A DNA stretch of 64,000 nucleotides from Thalassorhabdomicrobium marinisediminis (GTDB lineage: Bacteria > Pseudomonadota > Alphaproteobacteria > Rhodobacterales > Rhodobacteraceae): assembly GCF_003072065.1 (NCBI RefSeq), contig NZ_QCYG01000004.1, positions 296,789 through 360,788 of the forward strand, given 5' to 3'. Below the pieces are notes generated by a model. The model saw only the letters and a program-made list of their open reading frames with translations, was not told where the DNA came from and did no database searches. Of the stretch, positions 1 through 10,130 are shown in pieces. Each line of letters begins with the position of its first letter. Position 1 is the stretch's first letter. A program made the position numbers and the translations under genes.

Positions 1-110
1 ATCTTGCGTCACCGATGCAAATGATTGCCGCATCGACCGCGCAAGCGCTTGTGATTCCCATGACCGGACGTTAACGACCAATGAAACATCGGTACCAAGG
101 GGAACGTGAG

Positions 111-1682
111 ATGAAGATCGGCACACCAAAGGAAACCTATGAGGGGGAAAATCGCGTCGCGATGACGCCTGCCTCGGCCCGGGATTTGCAGAAACTCGGA
201 CATGAGTGTGTGATCGAGACCAAGGCCGGACTGGCCGCCGGGTTTGCCGATGCGGACTACGAAGCGGCGGGCGTCGAAGTGGTCAAGACCGCCGCTGCCC
301 TTTGGAAAGCCGCCGATATCGTCGCCAAGGTCCGCGTCCCGAACGAGACCGAGATGAAGCGTCTACGGGCCAATCAGACCCTGATCTCCTTCTTCAGCCC
401 CGTCGCGGACGAGGACAAGATGCAGGCCGCCGCCAAGAAGGGCGCCACCGTCATCGCGATGGAGATGATCCCCCGCATCAGCCGCGCGCAGAAGATGGAC
501 GCGCTGTCGTCGATGGCCAATATCGCCGGTTACCGCGCGGTGATCGAGGCGGGCAACAACTTCGGACGTTTCTTCACCGGTCAGATCACCGCCGCCGGCA
601 AGGTGCCGCCGGCCAAGGTTCTGGTTGTGGGGGCAGGGGTCGCGGGCCTCGCCGCGATCGGCACCTCGACCTCTTTGGGCGCGATCACCTATGCCTTCGA
701 CGTGCGGCCGGAAGTGGCCGAACAGGTCGAATCCATGGGCGCGGAATTCGTCTATCTCGACTTCGAGGAAGAACAGGCCGACGGGGCGAGCTCTGGCGGC
801 TATGCCTCTGTCTCCTCACCGGAATTCCGCGAAGCGCAGCTCGCCAAATTCCGTGAGTTGGCGCCCGAGATGGACATCGTCATCACCACCGCGCTGATCC
901 CCAACCGCGAAGCGCCGGAACTCTGGACCGAGGACATGGTCAAAGCCATGAAGCCCGGGTCGGTCGTCGTCGATCTGGCGGCGGAAAAGGGCGGCAACTG
1001 CAAGCTGACTGTGAAGGACGAAAAGATTGTCACGGACAACGGCGTGACCATCATCGGCTACACCGATTTCCCGTCCCGCATGGCGACGCAGGCCTCGACC
1101 CTTTACGCCACCAATATCCGTCACCTGCTCACCGATCTGACGCCCGAAAAGGACGGCGTGATCGATCACGACATGGACGACGACGTGATCCGGGGCGCCA
1201 CCATCGCCCACGCCAAAGAGGTGACCTTCCCGCCGCCGCCGCCCAAGGTGCAGGCCATCGCGGCCCAACCCAAGGCCGCCGTGAAAGAGCCAACCCCGGA
1301 AGAGATCCGCGCCAACGAGGTCGCCGCCTTCAAGGCGCAGACCAAGCAACAGGTCACGCTTCTGGGCATCGGTGCCGCTTTGCTGCTGCTGATCGGGCTG
1401 ATCGCGCCCGCCAGTTTCATGCAGCATTTCATCGTCTTCATCCTGAGCGTCTTCATCGGCTTCCAGGTGATCTGGGGCGTCGCGCATTCGCTGCACACGC
1501 CGCTGATGGCGGTCACGAATGCGATCTCCTCGATCATCATTCTGGGCGCGTTGATCCAGATCGGATCGACCGGCTGGCTGATCACCATTCTTGCCGCGCT
1601 GGGCATCTTCATGGCCTCGATCAACATCTTCGGCGGCTTCCTCGTGACACGGCGCATGCTCGCCATGTTCCAGAAATCTTGA
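111..1682 (+). CDS. pntA: NAD(P) transhydrogenase subunit alpha
   Basis: This is the NAD(H)-binding half of the proton-translocating transhydrogenase, an inner-membrane pump that reduces NADP+ with NADH using the proton gradient. The protein is 523 residues, close to the single-chain PntA of enterobacteria. It starts with the family signature around residues 1-20 (KIGTPKE then GENRVAMTP) and carries a Rossmann nucleotide loop, GAGVAGLAAIG, near residue 174. A proline/alanine-rich linker follows near 380-410, and then about four hydrophobic segments from residue 420 to the end, including GVAHSLHTPLMAVTNA. I chose the ATG at 111 over the in-frame ATG at 81 because an AAGGGGAA ribosome site lies just before it. 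It is co-transcribed with pntB 17 bases downstream. Confidence 0.97.
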   Translation: MKIGTPKETYEGENRVAMTPASARDLQKLGHECVIETKAGLAAGFADADYEAAGVEVVKTAAALWKAADIVAKVRVPNETEMKRLRANQTLISFFSPVADEDKMQAAAKKGATVIAMEMIPRISRAQKMDALSSMANIAGYRAVIEAGNNFGRFFTGQITAAGKVPPAKVLVVGAGVAGLAAIGTSTSLGAITYAFDVRPEVAEQVESMGAEFVYLDFEEEQADGASSGGYASVSSPEFREAQLAKFRELAPEMDIVITTALIPNREAPELWTEDMVKAMKPGSVVVDLAAEKGGNCKLTVKDEKIVTDNGVTIIGYTDFPSRMATQASTLYATNIRHLLTDLTPEKDGVIDHDMDDDVIRGATIAHAKEVTFPPPPPKVQAIAAQPKAAVKEPTPEEIRANEVAAFKAQTKQQVTLLGIGAALLLLIGLIAPASFMQHFIVFILSVFIGFQVIWGVAHSLHTPLMAVTNAISSIIILGALIQIGSTGWLITILAALGIFMASINIFGGFLVTRRMLAMFQKS

Positions 1683-1699
1683 TCAGGGGGGACTGAAAC

Positions 1700-3181
1700 A
1701 TGGACTTCGGATTCACCATCGCCGCCTATGCTGTCGCGGCTGTTCTTTTCATCCTCTCGCTGGGCGGCCTTTCGGGGCAGGAAAGCGCCAAACGTGCGGT
1801 GTGGTACGGCATCGTCGGCATGGCGATTGCGGTGCTCGCCACGCTGATCGGCCCCGGGTCGGGGCTGTGGCTGCTGTCGCTTCTTTTGATCGCGGGCGGC
1901 GCGGCCGTGGGCCATCAACTGGCAACACGGGTGCAGATGACGCAGATGCCGGAATTGGTCGCCATCATGCACAGCCTTGTCGGGCTGGCGGCGGTCTTCG
2001 TGGGTTTCAACGCGCACATGATGATCCTCAACATGGGGCAGGTCGTGGCGCAGCACGGGCTGCTTCTGGGGCCCGAAGGCGTCGCCGCACTGCCCGTGGG
2101 CGTCTATGAAGAGCTGTCGTCCTTCGGCAAGCTGATCATCAAGAAAACCCCGGTCGAGATCGGCATCCTCAAGATCGAACTGGTGCTGGGCATCTGGATC
2201 GGTGCGGTGACCTTCACCGGCTCCGTCGTGGCCTATGGCAAGCTGGCAGGGCGCATCGACAGTGCCGCAAAGAAGCTGCCGGGCGGGCATATGCTCAACA
2301 TCGCGGCCGCCGCCCTGTCGCTGCTGTTCACCATCACCTACCTGTCCGGCGGCGGCTCGTTCAGCCTTGTGCTGTTGACGCTGTTGGGCCTGTTCATCGG
2401 CTATCACCTGATCATGGGGATCGGCGGGGCGGACATGCCCGTGGTGGTCTCCATGCTCAACAGTTATTCGGGTTGGGCAGCGGCGGCGATCGGCTTCTCG
2501 CTGGGCAACGATCTTCTGATCGTCGTGGGCGCGCTTGTGGGCTCGTCGGGTGCGATCCTGTCCTACATCATGTGCAAGGCGATGAACCGCAGCTTCATCA
2601 GCGTCATCCTCGGCGGCTTTGGCGGCCCGGCGGGTGAGCAGATGGCCGTGGAAGGCGAGCAGGTCGCCATCGACGTGGACGGTGTGGCGCAGGCGTTGGA
2701 CGAAGCCGACAGCGTGATCATCATCCCCGGCTACGGCATGGCGGTGGCACAGGCGCAGCAGAACGTGGCCGAACTGACCCGCCGCTTGCGCGCCAAGGGC
2801 AAGACGGTGCGGTTTGCCATCCACCCCGTTGCAGGCCGTTTGCCCGGGCACATGAACGTGCTGCTGGCCGAGGCCAAGGTGCCCTATGACATCGTGATGG
2901 AGATGGACGAGATCAACGACGATTTCCCCGACACCGACGTGGCCATCGTCATCGGCTCGAACGACATCGTGAACCCGGCCGCACAGGACGACCCGAACTC
3001 GCCCATCGCCGGCATGCCGGTGCTTGAGGTCTGGAAAGCCAAGCAGGTTTTCGTCAGCAAACGCGGGCAGGGCACGGGCTATTCCGGGATCGAGAACCCG
3101 TTGTTCTTCAAAGACAACACGCGGATGTTCTACGGCGACGCCAAAGCCTCGCTCGACAGCCTGCTGGGTAAGATCGGCTAG
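1700..3181 (+). CDS. pntB: NAD(P) transhydrogenase subunit beta
   Basis: This is the membrane and NADP(H)-binding subunit of the transhydrogenase. The 493 residues match the usual length of PntB (about 460-490). The first two thirds are a run of hydrophobic helices that form the proton channel with PntA. The last third is the soluble NADP domain, with the typical [10 protein letters not shown] loop (residues near 345), [20 protein letters not shown], and [12 protein letters not shown] strong AGGGGGGA ribosome site precedes the ATG. The gene is followed by a clear intrinsic terminator, so pntAB forms a two-gene operon. Confidence 0.97.
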   Translation: MDFGFTIAAYAVAAVLFILSLGGLSGQESAKRAVWYGIVGMAIAVLATLIGPGSGLWLLSLLLIAGGAAVGHQLATRVQMTQMPELVAIMHSLVGLAAVFVGFNAHMMILNMGQVVAQHGLLLGPEGVAALPVGVYEELSSFGKLIIKKTPVEIGILKIELVLGIWIGAVTFTGSVVAYGKLAGRIDSAAKKLPGGHMLNIAAAALSLLFTITYLSGGGSFSLVLLTLLGLFIGYHLIMGIGGADMPVVVSMLNSYSGWAAAAIGFSLGNDLLIVVGALVGSSGAILSYIMCKAMNRSFISVILGGFGGPAGEQMAVEGEQVAIDVDGVAQALDEADSVIIIPGYGMAVAQAQQNVAELTRRLRAKGKTVRFAIHPVAGRLPGHMNVLLAEAKVPYDIVMEMDEINDDFPDTDVAIVIGSNDIVNPAAQDDPNSPIAGMPVLEVWKAKQVFVSKRGQGTGYSGIENPLFFKDNTRMFYGDAKASLDSLLGKIG

Positions 3182-3205
3182 GACTGAAGCAATCTGTTGC
3201 CCTCG

Positions 3206-3232
3206 AAAGCCCCGCCCCTCGGCGGGGCTTTT
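3206..3232 (+). terminator. Rho-independent terminator of pntAB
   Basis: An 11-bp GC-rich stem (AAAGCCCCGCC paired with GGCGGGGCTTT) with a CCTC loop runs into TTTT, 24 bases after the pntB stop codon. This is a textbook intrinsic terminator shape. Confidence 0.9.
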
Positions 3233-3300
3233 GCATCGGGGACTGGTAGGGTTGACGCTGTGCGATGCAGAACACAGGTAAGGGGCAGGTCCGCCGCAGA

Positions 3301-3618
3301 ATGACTGGACACGCCATGTTCAAATCCCTCATCGACCGTGCCTTCGGCAAAGCCCAGTCCGAGGGGGCTTTGGAAGACCTGCCCGGTCAGGGCAAACCAA
3401 TAGAGCCCGCCAGCCTGAACAGCGATCCTTTCGCCCATGTCTACAAGGAAAGCGGTGTGATGTCCCCCTTCGGACATTTCCAGCGCGAGATCGATGCCCT
3501 GCGACGCGAGTTAGCCGAGGTGAGCGAGCCACAGGCGCGGCGCAAGCTGCAAACCCGCATTGCCGAACTCGAAACGCGCAAGGCGATCGAGATGGAGACG
3601 TGGAAACGCTACAGCTAG
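3301..3618 (+). CDS. DUF1992 (DnaJ-homologue subfamily C member 28-like) protein
   Basis: This small protein of about 105 residues belongs to the DUF1992 family, also found in eukaryotic DNAJC28. The family mark is the glycine/proline motif LEDLPGQGKPI preceded by an acidic-basic helix, followed by a basic coiled helix (LRRELAEVSEPQARRKLQTRI) at the C-terminus. There is no J domain here, so it is the bare DUF1992 module; its biochemical role is not established. The start is uncertain. The ATG at 3301 has AAGGGG about 15 bases upstream. An in-frame ATG at 3265 would add 12 residues, and one at 3316 would remove 5. It stands alone after the pntAB terminator and converges with the pseudouridine synthase gene. 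Confidence 0.8.
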   Translation: MTGHAMFKSLIDRAFGKAQSEGALEDLPGQGKPIEPASLNSDPFAHVYKESGVMSPFGHFQREIDALRRELAEVSEPQARRKLQTRIAELETRKAIEMETWKRYS

Positions 3619-3622
3619 CCCG

Positions 3623-4162
3623 CTAGACGCGGCGCCACGCCCCTTGCGCGATCCCGTCCAGCGTCCAGGCCCCCACCGACCAGCGCACCAAGCGCAGGCA
3701 GGGAAAGCCGATATGGGCGCACATGCGGCGCACCTGCCGGTTGCGGCCCTCGCGGATCGTGACTTCGATCCAGCGGTCGGGGACCGATTTGCGCACCCGC
3801 ACCGGAGGCTCGCGCAGCCACAGTTTCGGCGGGTCGATCAGACGGACTTGCGCCGGGAGGGTGGGGCCGTCCTTAAGCGTGACAGAGCGGCGCAACGGGT
3901 CCAGATCGGCGTCGGTTGGCGCACCTTCGACCTGCACTAGATAGGTCTTCGGCGTCTTGAACTTCGGAGAGGACAGCCGCGCCTGCATTTTGCCATCGTC
4001 GGTCAGCACCAAAAGCCCCTCGCTGTCGCGGTCCAGCCGCCCGGCGGCATAGACGCCCTTGGGCAAGTCGAAGCCGGACAGGGTGGGGCGTTCGGTGGGG
4101 GATTTCGCGTCGGTGAACTGGCTTAGAACGCCGAAGGGCTTGTTGAACAGGATGGTGGTCAT
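3623..4162 (-). CDS. RluE/RsuA-type 23S rRNA pseudouridine synthase
   Basis: This 179-residue protein isomerises uridine to pseudouridine in rRNA. It has the RsuA/RluE order: the N-terminal [10 protein letters not shown] strand, the catalytic loop [17 protein letters not shown] near residues 42-58 with the nucleophilic aspartate after the leucine, KTYLVQVEG near 75, and the C-terminal [11 protein letters not shown] motif. It lacks the N-terminal S4 domain, as RluE (which modifies U2457 of 23S rRNA in E. coli) does. RluE is therefore the closest named relative, but the exact target base is inferred. It is a single gene, converging with the DUF1992 gene with 4 bases between stop codons. Confidence 0.85.
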   Translation of the reverse strand: MTTILFNKPFGVLSQFTDAKSPTERPTLSGFDLPKGVYAAGRLDRDSEGLLVLTDDGKMQARLSSPKFKTPKTYLVQVEGAPTDADLDPLRRSVTLKDGPTLPAQVRLIDPPKLWLREPPVRVRKSVPDRWIEVTIREGRNRQVRRMCAHIGFPCLRLVRWSVGAWTLDGIAQGAWRRV

Positions 4163-4262
4163 GGGGCGGGGATAGACGCTTGGCGCGGTTGAGGGAAGGG
4201 GGCGCTGCCCCCCGCGCTGCCGCGCGCCCCCCGAGGTATTTTGGAACCAGAGAAGGGGGCCG

Positions 4263-5642
4263 TCAGGCCTGTGCCTGTTCTCCGGTTGCGGGGCGGGACG
4301 GTTTGCCCCAGCGCAGAAGGCCGGTGTGGCGGGCCAGCACGAGCGCGGCAGCAGCCCCGCCGACGTTGGCGATCAGGGCCGCGATGAGCACGCCGGTGTA
4401 GCCCAGAACCGTGACGCCAAGCCATGCGCCGGGCAGGTAAAGCAGGAAGATGCGGCCCAGCGAGAGCGACATGGACCAGATCGCCTTGTTGCGGGCGTTC
4501 ATGGCCGCGTTTGCCGTGACGAGGAAGCCATAGCCGAAGAAGGACCAGCTGACGTAGCGCAGATATTGCGCCGTGTGATCCGCGGCGGAGGTGTTCCGCG
4601 CGAGCAGGGTCGCGATGGGGTCGGCGAAGGCCCAAAGGCCAAGGGCCGCGACGAGGCCATAGACGAGGCAGACCGCGAAGCTCAGACCCAGACCACGGGC
4701 GGCGCGGTCGGGACGCTCGGCGCCCCAGTTCTGCCCGACCACCGGACCGATTCCCGACGACAGCGCCAGCATCGGCACAAGGGCCAGAGATTGCACCCTT
4801 GTGGCGGCGCCGAAGCCGCCCACGGGGGTCTCGCCAAGCGTGGCGACAGCGGCGGTGACCAGCGCCATGCCCGCGGGGTTGATCGCATTGCTCAGCGCTG
4901 CGGGGCCGCCGACGGTGGCAATGGCCCGCAAGGAGTGCGTGAACCTGCGCGTAACCTGCTCGGGCCAGCGCAGGAAGCCCAGCTTGATGGCCCAGAGCAT
5001 AGCCGCTGCCGCCCCGGCGATGCGGGCGATCAGCGTCGCGAGCGCGGCCCCGCCAGTGCCCAGATCCGGCAGGCCCCAGAGCCCGAAGATCAGCAGCGGG
5101 TCCAGTGCTACGTTCAACAGCGCCATGGCGACCATGACGATGGCCGCCCGTGCGCCATCCCCGTGGGCGCGGAAGGCCGCCTGGGTGAGCATCATCAGCA
5201 CGAGGAACGGAAAGCTCAGCGCCCAGTACCCGACATAGGCGTTGATCTCGGGCAGGACGCTGTCGGTGGCGCCGATCAGGCGGAAGAGCGGCGTTGCGGC
5301 CGCAAAGAACAGCAGCGCCACGATGCTGGCAAGTGTGACCCCGATGAGGACGGCGTGAAGGGCCAGGCGGGCTTCCGCATCCTCTCCGTCGCGGCGTCCG
5401 ATGGCCTGGCTGATCGCCGCGTTCGCCCCCGCCGAGAGGCCGATCGACAAGGACGTGATCGCGGTGGTGACCGGATAGATGAACCCGACGGCAGCGAGAG
5501 GTTCGCCCCCCAGCTGGCCCAGAAAATAGGCATCGGCCAGCCCGACGCTCAGAACGCCCAGAATGCCCAGCGACATGGGCGCGGAAACGGCAGCGAGGCC
5601 GCGCCAAACCGGCCCTTGCGTGAGGTCGCGACTGTTTGCCAT
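4263..5642 (-). CDS. MATE-family multidrug/cation antiporter
   Basis: This is a 459-residue polytopic inner-membrane protein with twelve hydrophobic segments in two similar halves. It belongs to the MATE family, which exports organic cations and drugs against Na+ or H+. Supporting motifs are [17 protein letters not shown] in helix 1-2, the [16 protein letters not shown] loop, and the matching second-half loop [21 protein letters not shown] start at the ATG at 5642; a TTG three codons upstream (5651) is possible. Substrate cannot be read from the sequence. It is a monocistronic gene, divergent from the amidohydrolase at 5765. Confidence 0.88.
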   Translation of the reverse strand: MANSRDLTQGPVWRGLAAVSAPMSLGILGVLSVGLADAYFLGQLGGEPLAAVGFIYPVTTAITSLSIGLSAGANAAISQAIGRRDGEDAEARLALHAVLIGVTLASIVALLFFAAATPLFRLIGATDSVLPEINAYVGYWALSFPFLVLMMLTQAAFRAHGDGARAAIVMVAMALLNVALDPLLIFGLWGLPDLGTGGAALATLIARIAGAAAAMLWAIKLGFLRWPEQVTRRFTHSLRAIATVGGPAALSNAINPAGMALVTAAVATLGETPVGGFGAATRVQSLALVPMLALSSGIGPVVGQNWGAERPDRAARGLGLSFAVCLVYGLVAALGLWAFADPIATLLARNTSAADHTAQYLRYVSWSFFGYGFLVTANAAMNARNKAIWSMSLSLGRIFLLYLPGAWLGVTVLGYTGVLIAALIANVGGAAAALVLARHTGLLRWGKPSRPATGEQAQA

Positions 5643-5764
5643 GCTGCTCAACGGCGCGCGGGCTGCTTGGGTTCCCGGAGCAGGGCGCCCAGGGGGGGCG
5701 AGGCCGGTTTACATCCGCGCGCGCCCGCGACAGATTGTGCCAACCCCGAACATAGGAGCCCCCG

Positions 5765-6928
5765 ATGCCTGTAAAGAACCGTTTCTCAGACCTGCTGCCC
5801 GAGATCACCACATGGCGCCGTGATCTGCACGAAAACCCCGAGCTGCTGTTCGACACCCACCGCACCAGCGCCATCGTGGCCGAGAAGCTCGAAAGCTTCG
5901 GTTGTGACGAGATCGTGACCGGACTGGGCCGCACCGGCGTTGTTGGGGTGATCAAGGGAAAGTCCGATAAATCCGGCAAAGTCATCGGCTTGCGCGCCGA
6001 CATGGATGCGCTTCCGATCCACGAGCAGACGGGGCTGGACTATGCCTCGAAGACCGAGGGCGCGATGCATGCCTGCGGCCATGACGGGCATACGGCGATG
6101 CTTCTGGGTGCTGCGAAATATCTGAGCGAAACCAGAAACTTCGACGGCACGGTTGTGGTGATTTTCCAGCCTGCCGAGGAAGGTGGCGGCGGCGGCAAGG
6201 AGATGTGCGACGACGGGATGATGGAGCGGTTCGGCATTCAGGAGGTTTACGGCATGCACAACTGGCCGGGCCAGCCGGTGGGCTCCTTCGCGATCCGGCC
6301 GGGCGCATTCTTTGCCGCCGCCGACCAGTTCGACATCGAGATCGAGGGGAAGGGCGGCCATGCGGCGAAACCCCATGAAACTGTCGATTCCACCGTGGTC
6401 GCCGCACAAATGATCAATGCGCTGCAAACCATCGCCAGCCGCAACGCCGATCCGGTCGAGCAGGTGGTGCTGTCGGTGACTTCGATGGAAAGCTCGTCAA
6501 AGGCCTATAACGTGATCCCCCAGCGGGTGCATCTGAAGGGCACCGTGCGGACCCTGAACGAGGACATTCGCGACCTTGCCGAAAAGCGCCTCACAGAAGT
6601 CGCCGAAGGGGTGGCCGCGACCATGGGGGCGCAGGCAAAGGTCACCTATCACCGGGGCTATCCGGTGATGGTGAACTCCGAGGCGCAGACCCAGTTTGCC
6701 GCCGATGTGGCCGCCTCGGTCGCCGGGGCCTGCGCCGAGGCGCCTTTGGTGATGGGCGGAGAGGATTTCGCCTATATGCTCGAAGAACGCCCCGGGGCCT
6801 ATATCCTTGTGGGGAACGGCGACACGGCGGCGGTCCACCATCCGGAATACAATTTCAACGACGATGCGATCCCAGCGGGGTGCAGCTGGTGGGCGGAGAT
6901 TGTCGAGCAGCGGATGCCGGCGGGGTGA
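5765..6928 (+). CDS. M20-family amidohydrolase (hippurate hydrolase-like)
   Basis: This 387-residue cytosolic metallopeptidase of the M20D/HipO type cleaves N-acyl or amide bonds of amino acid derivatives. The N-terminus shows RRDLHENPEL. The metal-binding motifs follow in order: LRADMDALPI near 82, MHACGHDGH near 99, QPAEEGGGGG near 137, and MHNWPG near 162. The C-terminal HHPEYNFND carries the last metal ligand. The small lid domain lies between about 185 and 295. An AGGAG ribosome site precedes the ATG. The stop codon overlaps the GTG start of the YrbL-like gene, so the two are translationally coupled. The true substrate is unknown. Confidence 0.88.
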   Translation: MPVKNRFSDLLPEITTWRRDLHENPELLFDTHRTSAIVAEKLESFGCDEIVTGLGRTGVVGVIKGKSDKSGKVIGLRADMDALPIHEQTGLDYASKTEGAMHACGHDGHTAMLLGAAKYLSETRNFDGTVVVIFQPAEEGGGGGKEMCDDGMMERFGIQEVYGMHNWPGQPVGSFAIRPGAFFAAADQFDIEIEGKGGHAAKPHETVDSTVVAAQMINALQTIASRNADPVEQVVLSVTSMESSSKAYNVIPQRVHLKGTVRTLNEDIRDLAEKRLTEVAEGVAATMGAQAKVTYHRGYPVMVNSEAQTQFAADVAASVAGACAEAPLVMGGEDFAYMLEERPGAYILVGNGDTAAVHHPEYNFNDDAIPAGCSWWAEIVEQRMPAG

Positions 6929-7599
6929 CAGCGCGCGACGTGATCGTGCTGGCGGACTCCACCCCGCTGGCACGCGGGTTTGAACGCGAGGTGCACGCCC
7001 ATCCGACGGAGCCGGACCGCCTGTTGAAAGTTCTGGTGCCGGCCGAACATCAGGGCGGGGGCGGACCCGCGCGCAGGTTCTTCGCCGCCCGCGGGCCGAA
7101 GTTCCGCGACTTCCTGATCGCTCGGGAGTACCGCGAATACGCGCGGGCGGCGCTCAGTCTGCCACGGATCGGCGCGCGTTTGCCGATCACCCATATGTTC
7201 GGATTTCAGGACACCGACCTTGGGCTGGCCTGCGTGACGGAACGGGTCAGCGACGAGGCGGGCGCGCTGGCCCCGACGCTTGATGCGCTCAGCCGTGGGG
7301 GTGCCCTGTCGGACGACCAGATTGCTGCGTTAACGGATTTCGCCCGGCGATTGCTGCGCTACGACATCCGGTGCAGCGATCTGACACGCAAGAACATCGC
7401 CTTGGGCTATCGGGCGGGCCCGACGCGGCGCGGGCCGTTCGAGGCGGTCTTGGTGGACGGCTTCGGCGACACCCATGCCATCGCGGTGCGCACGGTGTCA
7501 CGCCGCGTCAACGCAGCCTCGGTGCATCGCAAGCTGGGCCGCATCGCGGAGAAGTCGGGTCTGGTCTGGGATACCACAGGCGAGGTCTTCACGCGGTAG
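6925..7599 (+). CDS. YrbL-like (PhoP-regulated) protein
   Basis: This protein of about 224 residues resembles the YrbL family named after an E. coli gene of the PhoPQ network. The family looks like a shrunken kinase-fold protein, and its role is not settled. Visible features are the N-terminal ARGFEREVHAHPTEPDRLLKVL strand-turn that fits the family start, KFRDFLIAREYREY, and a C-terminal YDIRCSDLTRKNIALGY that resembles a kinase catalytic loop with the aspartate in SDLT. I start at the GTG at 6925, which overlaps the previous stop codon (GTGA). A GTG at 6880 in the same frame would overlap the upstream gene by 49 bases. Confidence 0.75.
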   Translation: MTARDVIVLADSTPLARGFEREVHAHPTEPDRLLKVLVPAEHQGGGGPARRFFAARGPKFRDFLIAREYREYARAALSLPRIGARLPITHMFGFQDTDLGLACVTERVSDEAGALAPTLDALSRGGALSDDQIAALTDFARRLLRYDIRCSDLTRKNIALGYRAGPTRRGPFEAVLVDGFGDTHAIAVRTVSRRVNAASVHRKLGRIAEKSGLVWDTTGEVFTR

Positions 7600-7645
7600 G
7601 TGAGGTTGCCTGCGTAACTTATTGTTATTTAAGTGCAATATCCAC

Positions 7646-8650
7646 TCAGCCGCCGGTGTGGCTCATGTGGCGGGACACCTGTCCGCTGGCGGTCTGGCGG
7701 GAATAGTCGAAGTCGTGGCCCTTCGGTTTCAACCCGATCGCGTGGCGGATCGCCGTTTGCAGATGGCTGTCATCGTCGCTGGCGCGCAGGGGGGCGCGCA
7801 GGTCGGAATGACCCTCTTGCCCCAGGCAGGTGTAGATCTGCCCCGTGCAGGTGATCCGCACCCGGTTGCAGCTTTCGCAGAAATTGTGGCTCAGCGGGGT
7901 GATCAGGCCGATCTTCTGGCCGGTCTCTTCCAGCCGGATATAGCGCGCAGGGCCGCCGGTGCGTTCGGCCAGATCGGTCACGGTGAAGCGCTCTTCTAGC
8001 CGCTGTCGCAGGTCCTTGAGCGACCAGTATTGCGTGATCCGGTCCTCGTTCCCGATGTCGCCCATGGGCATGACTTCGATGAACGTCAGGTCCATGTCCC
8101 GCTCGGCGCACCAGCTTTGCAGGGTGAAAAGCTCATCTTCGTTGAAGCCCGAAAGCGCCACCGTGTTGATCTTGACCCGCAGGCCCGCACGCTGGGCCGC
8201 ATCGATCCCCCGCTGCACCTGAGGCAGCCGCCCCCAACGGGTGATCGCGGCGAATTTGTCGTCGTCCAGCGTGTCCAGCGAGACGTTGATCCGGCGCACG
8301 CCTGCGGCGAACAGATCGTCGGCATATTTCGCAAGCTGCGAGCCGTTGGTGGTGACCGTCAGCTCTTTCAGCGCGCCGCTGTCCAGATGCCGCGACATGG
8401 CGTCAAAGAACGACATGATGCCGCGTCGGACCAAAGGCTCCCCCCCGGTAATCCTAAGCTTTTCAACCCCCAAGCGAATGAAGTTCGAGCAGAGACGATC
8501 CAGCTCTTCCAGCGTCAGAAGCTCTTTCTTGGGCAGAAAGGTCATATTCTCGGACATGCAATAGACGCAGCGGAAATCGCAGCGGTCGGTCACCGAAACC
8601 CTCAGGTAGGTGATCGCGCGGGCGAAGGGATCGATCAGCGGCGTGTCCAT
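7646..8650 (-). CDS. moaA: GTP 3',8-cyclase MoaA
   Basis: This radical SAM enzyme starts molybdenum cofactor synthesis by rearranging GTP to 3',8-cyclo-GTP. The protein has 334 residues, the normal size. The first iron-sulfur cluster site is C24-x3-C28-x2-C31 (RCDFRCVYC), and the GGEPL motif follows near residue 70. The second cluster site is the C-terminal [13 protein letters not shown] with a later cysteine in IYTCLGQ. The chain ends in Gly-Gly, which the family needs for activity. It is divergent from the lipoprotein gene at 8745, with a 94-bp shared upstream region; no other moa genes are nearby. Confidence 0.96.
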   Translation of the reverse strand: MDTPLIDPFARAITYLRVSVTDRCDFRCVYCMSENMTFLPKKELLTLEELDRLCSNFIRLGVEKLRITGGEPLVRRGIMSFFDAMSRHLDSGALKELTVTTNGSQLAKYADDLFAAGVRRINVSLDTLDDDKFAAITRWGRLPQVQRGIDAAQRAGLRVKINTVALSGFNEDELFTLQSWCAERDMDLTFIEVMPMGDIGNEDRITQYWSLKDLRQRLEERFTVTDLAERTGGPARYIRLEETGQKIGLITPLSHNFCESCNRVRITCTGQIYTCLGQEGHSDLRAPLRASDDDSHLQTAIRHAIGLKPKGHDFDYSRQTASGQVSRHMSHTGG

Positions 8651-8744
8651 GCCCCCTACCTAGGAGGCTGCGCAGACAGGCGCAAGTGAGCGCACGACCA
8701 ATTCACCCTCGACAGCGACAGGGGCCAACCCTAGGTTCTTGGCC

Positions 8745-9293
8745 ATGAAGTATGTTGTTTCCATCGTGGCGCTGGCGGCCCTCGGGGCCTGCGCCGACGG
8801 GGCGTTCCCCGGGCTGCAATCGCCACAGGGCGCAGGCGACGCGGTCGCGACCCCCACTGCCGTAGCGCCGGACCTGTCGCCGTCGCGCGGGCCGGGCTTT
8901 GCGCCGCCGGTCCGCCCGACGCTCGACACCAGCCAGACGCGGCCGGATTTCCCGCCACCGCCGCCGCCCACCGCGCGCACGGTTGAGCAGTTCGACACCA
9001 CCAGCGCCGAGGATCGCGCTGCCGCGACAGCCGCGCCCAGCGGTGGTGAGCGGCGCTTGGGCACGACCATCGCAAGCCTTGGCAGCCCGACCGATCCGGG
9101 GATCTGGTTCAAGACGCCACTGGTGTCTCAGGTCACGCAGGGGCGGGTGGAGTATCAGGGCACGTCGGTGAACGTGGAGCTGCGCCCTTCGGGCGGGGCG
9201 GCGGGCTCGGGCAGTCAGATTTCGCTGGCCGCCATGCGCCTGCTGGGCGCGCCCCTGACCGGGCTTCCCGAAGTCACCGTCTATGACAACTAG
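8745..9293 (+). CDS. Roseobacter-type hypothetical lipoprotein
   Basis: This is a 182-residue exported lipoprotein of unknown function. The N-terminus has a lysine, a hydrophobic stretch and a lipobox LGAC with the lipidated cysteine at position 16. A long low-complexity segment rich in proline, alanine and threonine (residues 25-90, including a run of six prolines) probably acts as a flexible tether. A compact C-terminal region of about 80 residues ends in LPEVTVYDN. I start at the ATG at 8745 because it gives a clean signal peptide; a TTG two codons upstream is less likely. The YihY-family gene follows after 12 bases and may be co-transcribed. Confidence 0.75.
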   Translation: MKYVVSIVALAALGACADGAFPGLQSPQGAGDAVATPTAVAPDLSPSRGPGFAPPVRPTLDTSQTRPDFPPPPPPTARTVEQFDTTSAEDRAAATAAPSGGERRLGTTIASLGSPTDPGIWFKTPLVSQVTQGRVEYQGTSVNVELRPSGGAAGSGSQISLAAMRLLGAPLTGLPEVTVYDN

Positions 9294-9305
9294 GGTCGCA
9301 GCCTG

Positions 9306-10130
9306 ATGTTCAAGACGGTCTGGGATGTCGTCGTTCAGATGATGAACGACCTGGCGGAAAAGAACGCCGGGCTCATCGCGGCCGGGGTCGCCTTTTACGG
9401 CCTGTTGGCGATCTTTCCGGCGATCGCGGCGACCATCGCCCTGTTTGGCCTCTTCGCGGACCCCATCGTGGTCGAGACGCAGCTCGACCTTCTGACAGGG
9501 TTGATGCCGCCGGGCGTCTTTGCCCTGTTCGAGGCGCAGATCGAAGGGTTGCTGAACGCCCGCGACACCACGCTGGGGCTGACCACGCTGATTTCGCTGG
9601 GCATTGCGCTGTGGTCCGCGCGCTCGGGCGTAGCGGCCTTGATCCGTGGGTTGAACGCCATTTTCGAGCGACCCAACCGCCTGATCCTGCGCCACGTCCT
9701 TGTGGCCCTGTTCATGACGGTCTGCCTGATCGGCATTGCGCTGATCGCCTTGCTCATGGTCTTCGTGGCGCCGATCATCCTGCGGATCATCCCGTTGCAT
9801 GCCAATACCGAAGTGGTGCTTGAAGTGATCCGCTGGTCCGTCGCCATCGCGGTCTTGTTCATCGGTCTGGGCGTGCTCTACCGCTACGGGCCGAACCGGC
9901 GCTTTGCCCGGCTGGGCTGGATCACCCCGGGGGCCTTTCTGGTGATCATTCTGTGGCTGATCGTGTCGCTGATCTTCACCGCCTATGTGACCAACTTTTC
10001 CACCTATACCGAGGTCTATGGCTCCATCGGTGCGGTGATCGCGCTGCTGGTCTGGTTTTACCTGAGCGCCTATCTCATCCTGCTTGGGGGTGCTCTAAAT
10101 GTCACACTCGACCGGCGGAAGCCACTGTAA
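9306..10130 (+). CDS. YihY/virulence factor BrkB family membrane protein
   Basis: This 274-residue inner-membrane protein has about six hydrophobic helices and belongs to the YihY/BrkB family (once misnamed ribonuclease BN). The family signature is visible: AGVAFYGLLAIFPAIAA in helix 1, LGIALWSARSGVAALIRGLNAIF near residue 105, the YRYGPNRRF loop near 195, and YGSIGAVIALLVWFYLSAYLILLGGALN at the C-terminal end. The molecular role is still debated (transport or envelope integrity). It follows the lipoprotein gene by 12 bases. Confidence 0.88.
   Translation: MFKTVWDVVVQMMNDLAEKNAGLIAAGVAFYGLLAIFPAIAATIALFGLFADPIVVETQLDLLTGLMPPGVFALFEAQIEGLLNARDTTLGLTTLISLGIALWSARSGVAALIRGLNAIFERPNRLILRHVLVALFMTVCLIGIALIALLMVFVAPIILRIIPLHANTEVVLEVIRWSVAIAVLFIGLGVLYRYGPNRRFARLGWITPGAFLVIILWLIVSLIFTAYVTNFSTYTEVYGSIGAVIALLVWFYLSAYLILLGGALNVTLDRRKPL

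Noticed and set aside
1166..2851. A 561-codon open frame on the minus strand
   Set aside because: It runs antisense to pntA/pntB, has extreme His/Arg/Gln/Asp content, and matches no family; it is a high-GC shadow.
4159..6003. A 614-codon minus-strand frame over the MATE gene
   Set aside because: The MATE frame has proper helices and family motifs; this one is arginine/glycine-rich and crosses the amidohydrolase start.
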